Positions 1 to 10,899 of a stretch of 64,000 bases of DNA are shown piece by piece. Below the pieces are notes generated by a model. That model saw only the letters and a program-made list of their open reading frames with translations, made no database searches and was not told where the DNA came from. Origin of the DNA: Strigops habroptila (Eukaryota; Chordata; Aves; Psittaciformes; Psittacidae); contig NC_044278.2 in NCBI RefSeq assembly GCF_004027225.2, positions 3,782,001 to 3,846,000 on the forward strand, read 5' to 3'. The position numbers and the translations under genes were made by a program. Position 1 is the stretch's first letter, and each line of letters opens with the position of its first letter.

Positions 1-156
1 GGAGAGGGGGGGAGGCGCTGGCGGACAATGGAGCCTGTGTGTGTTTGCGGGAGGGGGAAGGACCCGCCGTCGCCGGGGGGAGACGCTGCGCCGCCCCCTC
101 CCGCCCGGGGCTGAGAGGAGAGCCTCGGCCCCCGCGCCCTCCCCCACGGCCCGGCG
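1..156 (+). other. BCL9: BCL9 noncoding first exon (candidate)
   Basis: GC-rich sequence that ends at a consensus splice donor, GTGAGT, starting at 157. The left end is outside the window or unresolved. It has no extended reading frame beyond a 28-codon upstream ORF (28–114). It is assigned to BCL9 from position and strand. Confidence 0.5.
28..114 (+). other. Upstream ORF in the candidate BCL9 first exon
   Basis: An ATG at 28 has A at -3 and G at +4, a strong initiation context. It opens a 28-codon frame that stops with TGA at 112–114, before the exon's donor site. If exon 1 is transcribed from upstream of 28, this uORF could reduce translation of the main BCL9 frame. No peptide function is claimed. 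Confidence 0.3.
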
Positions 157-439
157 GTGAGTGAGGGGGGAGGCGGCGCGGCGGGCACCGCGCGACCACC
201 GGCACCGGCCGCCGCCGCCCGCCCGCCCGAAGTTTGAGAGTTGGGGGGCGCCGAGGGGAGCGGCGGCGGAGGGCAGCGCTGCCCCCGGGGTGCGGGGTGC
301 TCCGGGGCGGGGAGGGGGGGGGTGATGCTCCGAGGTGCGTGGGGTGCCCCCGGGGCTGCGCTCTGCGGAGGGCCGTGCGCGGGGGTGCCCCGAGAGAAGG
401 GACGGGGGGAGCCGTGGTGCTGAGGGTGCGCTGAGGGGG

Positions 440-1557
440 CTGTGTGCGGTGGAGGGATGTGTGGGGTGCAGGGGGTGCTTTAAGGTTTGTGCTCTGTGGA
501 GGGATGTGTGGGGTGCAGGGGTGCCCTGGGGCCATGCTCTGTGGAGGGATGTGTGGGGACCAGGGGGTGCTTTAAGGGTTGTGCTCTGTGGAGGGATGAG
601 TGGGGTGCAGGGGGTGCCCGGGGGCTGTGCTCTATGGAGGGATATGTGGGGTACAGGGGGTGCTTTAAGGCTGTGCTCTGCAGGGATATGTGGGGTGCAG
701 GGGTGCCCTGAGACCATGCTCTGTGGAGGGATGTGTGGGGACCAGGGGGTGCTTTAAGGCTGTGCTCTGTGGAGAGATGTGTGGGGTACAGGGGGTGCTT
801 TAAGGGCTGTGCTCTGTGGAGGGATGTGTGGGGACCAGGGGGTGCTTTAAGGCTGTGCTCTGTGGAGAGATGTGTGGGGTACAGGGGGTGCTTTAAGGGC
901 TGTGCTCTGTGGAGGGATGTGTGGGGACCAGGGGATGCTTTAAGACTGTGCTCTGTGGAGGGATGTGTGGGGTGCAGGGGTGCCCTGGGGCCATGCTCTG
1001 TGAAGGGATGTGTGGGGACCGGGGGGTGCTTTAAGGCTTTGCTCTGTGGAGAGATGTATGGGGCGCAGGGGGTGCCCGGGGCCTGTGCTCTGTGGAGGGA
1101 TATGTGGGGACCAGGGGGTGCTTTAAGGCTTTGCTCTGTGGAGGGATGTGTGGGGTACAGGAGATGCTTTAAGGCTGTGCTCTGTGGAGGGATATGTGGG
1201 GTACAGGGGGTGCTTTAAGGCTGTGCTCTGTGGAGGGATGTGTGGGGTGCAGGGGGTGCTTTAAGGCTGTGCTCTGTGGAGGGATGTGTGGGGTGCAGGG
1301 AGTGCTTTAAGGCTGTGCTCTGTGGAGGGATGTGTGGGGTGCAGGGGGTGCTTTAAGGGATGCTTAAGGGGGTGCCCGGGGCCTGTGCTCTGTGGAGGGA
1401 TATGTGGGGACCAGGGGGTGCTTTAAGGCTTTGCTCTGTGGAGGGATGTGTGGGGTACAGGAGATGCTTTAAGGCTGTGCTCTGTGGAGGGATGTGTGGG
1501 GTGCAGGGGGTGCTTTAAGGCTGTGCTCTGTGGAGGGATGTGTGGGGTGCTTTGGGG
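440..1557. repeat. G-rich minisatellite, ~46-bp unit, about 24 copies
   Basis: Tandem units of about 45–47 bp, each with a CTCTGTGGAGGGATGTGTGG core followed by a G-rich stretch and usually TGCTTTAAGG. Variant units carry GGGACCAGG, GGGTACAGG or GGGTGCAGG at the same place, and some end in GTGCCC instead of GTGCTTTAAGG. Alternating 46/47-bp units give 93-bp dimers in places. Lines 1,071–1,193 and 1,371–1,493 match exactly at an offset of 300 bp. The array sits just inside BCL9 intron 1. Open frames across it are a by-product of stop-free repeat units. Confidence 0.9.
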
Positions 1558-1985
1558 TACATGGGAAGCCCTGGAGCTTGTGCCGTATGGAGCTCATTGC
1601 ATTGTGGTGCAGGGGATACCCTGAGGCCGTGCTGTACTGAGGGGTGTATGGGTTGCTCTGGCTTGCAGGGGATGCCCATAGAGGTGCTGCTGTGTGAAGG
1701 GATGTGTGGGGTGTCCCAGGTTGCTCTGTGGTGTGTGGGGTGCCCTAAGAGCTGTGCTACGTGGAGGTGTTCATGGGATTCTCTGTGGTGCAGGGGATGC
1801 CCTGCTGCATGGAGGGATGTGTGGGGTGCTCGGGGTCACACTGGGGTGCATGGGGTGGCCATGTGGCTGTGCTATGTAGGGTGCCCTAGGCTGTGCTGGG
1901 GGTACTGGGTGCCTGCGTGGCTGTGCTGCATGGAGGGGTGTGGGGTGCAGCACTGGGGTGCTCTGCAGGCCCTGCTGTGCGACTA
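1558..1985. repeat. Degenerate flank of the minisatellite
   Basis: Diverged copies of the same motif family (GGAGGGATGTGTGGGGTGC, CTGTGCTGCATGGAGGG and similar) continue without clear unit length. This looks like the decayed edge of the array, or older copies of the same unit. No coding signal is supported. Confidence 0.6.
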
Positions 1986-4900
1986 GGTGTGTGGAGTACT
2001 CTGTGCTGCACCAAAATGCGCTGATGGGGCTGTGCTGGATGGAGAGGAGGGCAGCACTGGGTGGGCTAGAGAGGTAGGTCTGAGTTTTTAGTCCCAGCAA
2101 AGGATAGGGACATAGGATAGGAGGGGCTGCAACACCAGGGCTGTTGGGGCTGGGTGTGCAGGCTGTCCTAGCAAAAAGAATGGGGTGCAAGTGGGGTGAG
2201 AGCTGCATGTGTGGAATCTGCAGTGGGGCTGAAGTGAGGGGCTGGGGGACAAAAGTCTATGGTAAGGGTGCAGGGAGCGGGGTACGAGGTGACGCATGGA
2301 GTGAGGGGTGCGAGATGGTACCTGGAACATTAGATCATCCGGGCTGTGCTGTGAGGGAGGGATTGAGGGGCTTTGTTGCAGGAAGAACTGAAATACGGGT
2401 GGCCGCAGGAAGGGATGCGGAGAGGTGGATGAAGAAATGTGGATTATGAGGTATGCTGGGAAGAAGTAAGTTGGTACACGAGGGAATGGGTGTAGTGATG
2501 GGAGGATGTGAGGAGCTAAGACTTGAGTGGTTGGGAGAAAGAGGTAGGAGAGTGGGACTGTGGTGTTGCGAAGCACTGGGTGCCTGAATGGGGGCTAGGA
2601 AGTGCTTTCAGCTCAAAGGAGGTGGTGCACATGGCTGTAAAGGGAATTATAGGGGTCCAGAGCTGGGAAGCAGTGTAGATCGTTCAGGGGAGCAGGAATC
2701 CAGGGAAGCAAAGCATGTGGTGTTGAACTGGTATGTGGGACAGTTGTGCAAGAGGAGCTTGTGGGAGAAGGTCTCGTATGTAGGGATCATGGGGAAGAGC
2801 AGGGGAAATAGGTGTATTTGGAAGTGTTTGGTAGGTAGAGGCACTGTGTGTGTGTGCGTGAGAGGCAGTCTGAGCCCTGGCCTGCTGCGGAGGGGCGTAT
2901 GGGGGCTGTCAGTGGGATGAGGGGCTCATTCTGCAGAGGTGCTTAACCTCATCAGGTTAAGGGCTGGATGGCAGTGGGGAAAAACCCCCAACACTGGAGA
3001 CTTCGGATGCTTAGGGAAATGATGGAACAGGTGGATGCATGCAAGCAGCAAGGCTCCACTTCTAGGATGAGAGCGAGCACCCTGTGTTTCTGTGTTGTCC
3101 AGCTCGATGTCCCTGGGCCACTGTGTAGGTGACGGGATGATGGGACTAAAAAGGCCTCTGATAGTTGAATGTTTGGGATGTGCATGGTGGGTGTTACTCT
3201 GGGCGGGTAGGAAAAGCATGAGGACACAGATGGGAAGAATCCAATGTGACAGTCAATTGTGGGTTGTTATTTGGGTATGAAATATTAAGGTGGGATGATG
3301 ACATGGTTAGTGCTTTAATAGTAAACAAAATGAGACATCAGGAGGCTGGCAGGCAGCAAAGGAAGTGTGAGAAGTGGCACAGGGCTGCGGAGCGGTGGAG
3401 AGCCCACCAGCATGGAAGGGAAGGTGCCTTTATTCTCCAGGTGCCAAACCTAACTTGGGGCTCTGAAACTGCTCTGGAAATAACCATGAAACTCGTGGTT
3501 GCTTTTCTGCGTGAGGACCCTCAAGTCTTGTAGCTCTTAGCTTGTAAAGTAACATCTTCCCGTTAGTTTGGGCATTAGCCTCGCTGACTCTGGGGCAGAG
3601 GAGAAAAGGTTGGGCCAAAGCCACGTTTGTCTCATTAAGCCTCCCTGTTGGTGACTAGTTGCTCTACTGTCAAAACACAGTTGGAGGAAGCGGGGGAGAC
3701 AGTCCTTCCAGTTTTGAGGGGTTCCAGAAACGTTTTTATTTTCCTTCAAAGTATTTTGTCCTCAATTTCTCTGTGAGAAGCCCACACACATCTCTTAGGA
3801 TGCTCTGAAGCATCCTTAAATATACCAAGCTTGAAAAGCAGGAGGGGGGGAAAAAAAAAGTAATGTAGATATTTTTCCCCTTTCTGTTCTGTTGGAAGAT
3901 AATATTTGGTCAGTGATTGCTCAAAATATAACAAAACCAAGTGTGGAAAGCTAGGCAAGGCATTGCATGGAATCAAAGTAAGAGTGATCACAGGGTAAGG
4001 GATGAATTAACACACCTAAACAGCTTTATTCCTGTCTTCTCGGTTACCTCTTCCCGCTGTGTGTTGGGGCTGTGGTGCTGTGTGCAGGGGGGTGTTACGG
4101 TGCTGCACTGGGGGGGCTGAACAGAGGCTAAAAGCACACGGTTGTGCTGCGTTCACCCCAGCGGAGCACATGCCCATGTCCTACAGACCGAGCAGCTTTC
4201 TCTTAGGCATCACGGCGGGATGGTGGGATTTTATACCCATTTTGGACAAGTTGGCATGATGGCTCTGTGGGGTGCTGCTTGGGGTGGGGGGTTTTGGTTT
4301 GGTTTTTTGGGGTTTGTTTTTTTTTTCACCAGTGATCTCCAAAGAGATTATTTTTAATGAATGTGTCCTTCTTTTTTCCTTACTCGCAGCATAAAAATGG
4401 CTCAAGGGCTCATATTCTTTCCCCGTCTCCCTTGCTGGCCCCTCCTTAAACAACAAAAGAAAGGCATCTTTCTTTTTTTAACTTGGAGTTAGCAACGATG
4501 TCACTTTGGGGATTTTGGGCTTCTCTTTTTTTTAATCTTAAATCTCTTTTTTGGGGGGATGTTGGAGTCTCTTTTTTGTGGAGTGGGGTCTGTGGATCCT
4601 CGGGTCTCTGCGCTGTTGTGAACTCTTTAACACCTTAATTGAAGGGGTGGAGATGCTGAATCACTAACAAAGAGCTCCTTTATCCAAAATGTTAATCAAT
4701 CATTGACGTTAAATAAGTGTGAACAAAACCAAACAAAAAAAACCCCACCCTAAACAAGTTTTTGTCTCAGTCCCCCTCCCCTTCAGCTGCTCATCTTTGG
4801 TCAGGAGAACACCAGAGATTCTTTCGGGGGGTAGATTTTGTGCGTGGGGATGTACTTGGGTTTGGCGACGTTTGGTAAAAGTCCTGTTGCTGATTCACCA

Positions 4901-7900
4901 GCGTAGTTTTCCTACTGCAGATTATTGAGCTCGTAGATGCAATAAAGATGTTTTGGGAGCAACTGCAGTCTGCTCTGGTGTGAGGGGAGTAGCTGCGCTA
5001 TGACAGCGCTGTCGTAACCATCTTTTTGTGGGCTCGGGGTGGGTGTGCAGAGGTGCCTTCTGAGTTTTGGCGTTGAGGTTTTTTGGGAGGGAGTATTTTG
5101 CTTTCCTCTCTTGTGATCAGTTAACTTGTTTATCAGTCAACACAGTCTGCTGAGCTAGGTGGGACCTCAGTTTTAATGTGGAAGAAAATAAGTAGGTTTC
5201 TGTTCGTACTACCAGAAACTTTATAGATCTCTTCTGTATATTATGAATACAAAGGGTGTGGGCTCGTTCTTCCCTGTGCTTCCCCCTCTCCCTCCCCCCC
5301 CCATCTTGCATTTCATCTTTACAGCCATGTACTTGGATTGTTTTCAGTTAGGGTTAGTCCTCAGCCAGAGAAACTGCATTTGTCACTAAATACCCAAATA
5401 TAGAAACTAAGGGCAACTATAAGCCACAAGGCTAAAATATTCACATACAGCAGCTTCTCTGAGCAGTTTGTGCACCCGAGGTGGATAGGAATGGAGTACC
5501 TCTGATCCATATGTCCTAGCTCTTCAAAGCCTTGCTGCTCTGTAATATCTTGACTTTTCACAACTGTTTCTACTTGTTTGTTTCTAGACTGTTTTGGCTC
5601 TTGAGTTCCTGATGTGGTGTGTCAATTCTGTTGCCTTACAAACTGTGCCAACGGCTTAGAAATTTTGTTGGATCTCTTACAAATTCAGATGAAACCCCTC
5701 CCCAAAACTACAACAACTTTATCCTGTGGAGCAATTTATGCTAAAGTGATTATTCAAACTAATTCCCACCTTAAATGTGAGCTGTGTTAACTAGCAGAGT
5801 TTGATCTCTTCTGCTTTCTAGAAGTTTACCAGACTTTCTTTAGAGTGATGCACACAGCCTTCATAAAATCCTTCTGTCTAGTCTGCATGGCCTTGGACTT
5901 CACAGAAATCTCAGTGCCTCGCTAAGGTCTGTGGTCTGTTTACATAGATATGAAGTCCTTTAACCCAGGAAGATTTGCTGTGGGCTTGGATTTCCTGCTT
6001 ACAAGCTCTGCTGGAGTCCCTCTAGCCTTCCTGCTGGCAAAATGAAGGTGTTAACGTAGGTTTTCGGAGCAACTTGTGAATGGAAGGAGATTTCAGGGAT
6101 GAATTTCTGTCTGCTTTGCCTATCACATTTAAAACTGCTTTCTCCCTGTACCTTTACTTGTCAGAGAGGTTTGGTTGTTTTTTCTTCTTTAAAAGTTTAG
6201 TGATTTTGGAGCTGGACCTCCTTTGGGGTAGGGACTGTGCAAGTGCAGAACAGGAACCTTGCTCATAATAGGAGTTCCAGTTAATCTTGAAGAACTCAAG
6301 CAAAAAAACCCATCTGTTGGGGGAAGTTCCTGAAGAGTCGCCTTTAAGACCACGCAGATGCTGGTTAACAACAATAACAAACCCTAAGGTGACATTTGAA
6401 TGTGTGCTGAAGCCAGATGAACTGTACCAATATTGGCTGTGCTTTATGTTTCTGAAGTGGGGTTGTACTTTCGTTGCACACCTTTACCTATTGGCCTGCC
6501 CCCTTTACCTCCCTGGCAGCATGCCTATGGCATTTCTTTTGGTGCTAGAGACTGGCTTTTGAGGAGACCTTGGCTTTTGCCCCTTTTGACTCTGTACCAC
6601 CCTTCTGCGTGTGCTGGTACTGCCGCCGGAGCAGCTTGATGCTGAAACGGGTCGAGAAACTCATCTGGATTCTGAGGAGCCTGGCAAAAAAGAAATGATT
6701 ATACTCAGCCTGCATCAGTTTGCCAAACTGGTTCACAGTTTGGCCATGCAAACGGCTGTACGGGCACATCAGACAGTGTGGTGCAGGGGTGGAAGTAAAT
6801 ATTGGTAGCAGCAGTTCTTTAAGCTGACGTTTCTGCCAAAGGAATGCTCATCTAACTATACCCCTAAGAGTCTGCTAAACTTGCTAAGTGTTATTTACAC
6901 CTATTTGTTACAGCTTTCCTTGCCTGAGAACAGTTCCTTCAGCTTACCTTGTTCTTTTTGCCAAAAATGTTTCTCATCTCTGAATATGTGTGCAACGTAT
7001 AAAAAGAGAAACAGTCTTTAAGAAGCTTTAAACCGGGCAAAAAGAAGAGGATGGTAGCTCAGCTATGGAAAAGTTTCTGCTGCTGGAAGACTTGTCTGAT
7101 GGTACAGAAGATGTAGTGTAAATTGACGATAGACTATTTAGTATGGTTGCAATTATGCAGTGAAACTCACGCTGTGAGAATCATCGGGAGCAAGAATTCA
7201 ACAAGAGTTAAAAAGGATCAGATGTCTGTACGAGTATGAAGAATATTCAATTATCATAATCGGTGACAGTAGAAATCTTGGAAGAGGTATTAAGCCTGTG
7301 GTCTAAACCTTGATTTTCATTCTGCTCTAACAGATGTGCTCCTATATTGGGAAAGAGAGGGAGGGAACAGCTTGTTGTGCCTGGGTTTGCTGCCAGGTTC
7401 TTGCACACTTCCCTTGTGTGCAAGGGAAAGTGAAACTTGATTGTTTCCAGTGTGTGAGATGTGCCATTAAACTGTACATGCTTCTGGCTGGATCCTGAAA
7501 CAGGTCACCTGTCTGAGCCACCAGACTGGGGCTGTTGCAAAGTGAACTGCTGCTACCTGACTTTGGGCATTTGTTTACTCCTAATTCTGTGGGCTGTTCT
7601 TACCTGCTCTCAGCACAGGTTTTGATGTACTTGACAACACTCACTGCATTCATTTTAAAGACTGTTACGAAATTGCAGTTTACTATATCTGAAGAAATGA
7701 ATGTTATCTCTTTAGAGTAGAGATAGACATTCTCCAAGATCCTTGTTTTTCAGGCAGACTTAAAAGTAGAGGTGAGCTTTTCCTTGTTTGGTATCTGAGA
7801 AGGAGCTTATGGAATAGGGAAAGGAGATGAAAAGTGGAACTGTAAGGTGCTTGGCTTGTTTATTTGTTTTTAAAGCCTCGGTAGAATCCATTAAATCCTT

Positions 7901-10536
7901 TTGAAGGCAGGAAAATGGAAAGTATGCTTTACCAGTGACATAATTCCTTTCAACAAAGTAGGGTTGAGAGGTGGTAGAGCAACACTGGCTGAGAGGTGCT
8001 GGAGCAATGAATGTCCTCTGAGACACTCAACTGAAAACTGGGTGCTGTAGTCTTGAAAACAATACTGGGTTTAAGTGCTCTTTGGTGGTGTATGGCAAAA
8101 AGAGTCTGTGGTACTCACTGATTTAGGTGCATATGGGAAGGAGGGAGAGCTTGTGGCTTTCTGTAGTGGCTTCAGAAGAGCTGTGATTTGGGCACAGAGA
8201 GCCCTACAGCTGCCTGATGGACTCCTAGCATTTGCAGTTACCCTGAGCCGGTTGTCCTGTTTTCGTGGCTGTTTGGCCTCTTAAGAAAGCGTGCCACTGT
8301 ATTCTTGCTGCTTAGCTCTGTGGTGGGGCTGTCTGCATAGCACCAGAGCAAGGCAGCTTCAAATTGCTGACCCCTCTTGTCACCGGATGGTCCCCATGTG
8401 CCGCCTGTTGTCCTCTATGCCTTCTGAACAAAGGGTGCAGATATCTGCTTTACCTTATCAGTAGCATGGCTGGGGCCCATGGGCTCTTTTAAAACCAGGT
8501 TAGGTTGGATTTAGTGGTGAACTTGAGAACAGAACCTGGCTCTTGATGTGCCTGCGATTTATTTACTCGACCACGTTACTTATGCTCTACAAAATCCTTC
8601 AAACCTGTGAGTCTGCTTGTGCCTGTTGCATGAGGCTATCGTTGCCGCCTCTTCAGTGTGGATGGAATAATGCCAAACCTGAAGGAAAATTCGGGTTTAG
8701 TGGTTCACTGATTAAAAACACTGGGTACGAACAAGTACTAGACCCTTTTCCAGGTTGCTCAGAGCTGTGCTCTCTGCTCTTTGCTAAACTGACTTCTTCA
8801 GGCGTCTTGCTATCGCTGTTCCACTGCCTGTGAAATGGCAGCGTTGTATCTGTGTGCCAGTCTGGTTTTGTTTGAGGATTGATTAGAAATGTATTTGCAG
8901 TGTAATATAAAACAAAGCTGCAGCCCGTTGAGGTGAGCAGCCCCAGCTTCTGCAGCCAGAGCTGTTCCAATGGAGGGTTTAGGCAGTCTTAGGTATGGAG
9001 AAACTTCTCAGAGCTTTTGTTAGCGGGGCTGAGGTTTTCCACCATGTTTTATATGTATGAGCAAGGAGTAAAGAACTTCAGGCCAGAATGGGTTGACAGC
9101 TTGTTAGCAAGAAAATCTTTTCTTCTGCCTCTTAATAGAAAAAAGTATTTAACCTTCTTGTGGTTGGGGATAGAAAGTTGAAACTGTCAGGCAAATAGCC
9201 ACCATCCAGCAGAAATGCTTCTGAATGGTCTTGTGAAAGCCAGCTTGGATTTGACAGTTGTGAGCCTTTGAAAATAGTGCTCTGTTTATCCAGTACAGTA
9301 AATACTTTGAAGCACTTTAGGCTGTGCTGTCCATTTGTGGCTAAATAGGCAAGTATTAAAGATGTACATCTTGTGTTGAGGGAGGGAGGATCCTGCAGCA
9401 GTTGCAAGTGCGTGCTTTTCATGCTTCCATAAGATCGTGGCAAAGCAGTAGATGGGATAATAGACCTGATTATAACAATTGCTTAATTTCTTGTCAGAGT
9501 AACATTTTTACATGCAGTGTTGTGAGATCATTTAGGTGACCTCATGTTATTTATCAAATGTCAGTTTTTCATCCCAGCAGCTTTGATATAATCGTGTAGC
9601 ATCGTGGAGTACTGTGTTCATGCAGCCTTTGCTTGCTGGAGTTCTTTGAAGTGCTTTACTCCCTCAAAGAGTCATTGCTCTGTCAAAGATCCTACATTTA
9701 ACGACCAGGAAGCCAGCGTAGAGCAGAACTGCACTGTGTCACTAAAGGTTGTGCTGTATCTAACATGCCTAATCGTGAGTCTAAAAGCAAAGAAATGAGA
9801 GGTTCAGGGCACCAGGAACCCCTCGATGCGCATCTTGCCCAGCGGTAAACTGCCAGGGATACAGTCTCTCGGCAGCTTTGTCCCTGTGGGAATGCTGCTT
9901 TGCAGCTCCGAGCTCCCCGCGTGTGAGCGCCTGGTGCTGTGAAGCAGCAGGAGGGCTTGTGTGAGGGAGAGGAGCAGAGGGAAGGCTGGTGGCAGCAGTC
10001 CTGAATGAGAACTGGGCTTGCTGGCAGTGCCGAAAGGTAGCGATGCTCGGGGGAGCCTTGGGAAACTGCTCATTTGGGATGAGAGAGACACCAGATAGCT
10101 GTGAAGATGAAGGTTAACATGAGGGAAGGTGTGTGGGTTGCCCCCAGCAATTCTGAGAGGCATCGTGTGTGATGTCCCCTTGCAGCATGCTGGGGATTAC
10201 TGCTCGCTGTAGCGCTGGGCTCTCCTCAGAGGTCTGTCCTGTGCTGACCCAGCCCAGCCACACTTGGCTTATGAAAACTGACAAGATTGCAGCCCGAGGA
10301 GTTATGCCTGAGGATTGTTTCTTGTCTTTCATTCTGGAAGCCTGGCGAAGGGATGCCAAAATGAAAAGAAAAAGAGCTTGGGTTTTTTCCATGTTCAACT
10401 ATCAGTGGTTATTTCTCCCAAGCCTTCTGCTTAAACAGTGGGGTGTTACTACATGTTGAAGAACAAACTGGTGTCTCCTCAATCGTGTCTTCCCATCCGT
10501 TATTTCCACATCTTTTTTTCTCTCCCCTCTCCACAG

Positions 10537-10577
10537 ATTAGTTACTGAAGAACAGGCTGCAGATGAGCTTGATACAG
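10537..10577 (+). other. BCL9: Candidate 5'-UTR exon of BCL9
   Basis: A strong pyrimidine tract (about 10,511–10,530) leads to CCACAG at 10,531–10,536. It is followed by a 41-nt segment ending in ATACAG before GTGTCT at 10,578. The acceptor is very good and the donor is moderate. It could be a small internal noncoding exon, but a fortuitous pair of sites is possible. Confidence 0.3.
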
Positions 10578-10830
10578 GTGTCTTTTACCTATGACCCTTT
10601 GTGCTGATGTCTCTATTTAAATTTGAGAAAAAATAAACCCAGAGAAATAAGAGCAAAGAGCTTGCCTCTGGCTCCAAACACACTGCCTGCTTCCTGCTAA
10701 GTAGATGAGGTGAGAATGGAAGGTGAAGCTAGGAAAGCTCTAGCGTTATCCACTGGACTCCTGCCTGTACTGCTGACTGATGCTGGGGCTGTTAGCTGCT
10801 AACGTGGTGTAGGAAGCTGCAGAAGCCTGT

Positions 10831-10899
10831 TGGTTGGAACTGGATGATCTTAAGGTCCTTTCCAACCCTAACTGTTCTATGGTTCTATCATTCTATATA
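10831..10899 (+). mobile_element. CR1 LINE 3'-end fragment
   Basis: Matches the CR1 3' terminus: GGTTGGAACTGGATGATCTT, then AAGGTCCTTTCCAACCC, then CTAT-rich tail repeats. It is a severely 5'-truncated, dead copy in plus orientation within BCL9 intron 1. Confidence 0.85.

Larger units (their letters stand above)
1..440 (+). promoter_or_regulatory. BCL9: CpG island at the BCL9 5' end
   Basis: Very GC-rich sequence dense in CpG, with many G and C runs, at the head of the BCL9 transcription unit. It fits a TATA-less CpG-island promoter running into the first exon and the start of intron 1. The island is cut by the window edge, so the core promoter and the exact start site may lie upstream. It grades into a G-rich minisatellite after about 440. 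Confidence 0.7.

Noticed and set aside
335-1218. Open frames of 140 and 161 codons with repeated Cys/Trp/Gly peptides
   Set aside because: They are translations of the minisatellite, whose units lack stops in some frames. There is no domain, and both lie in intron 1.
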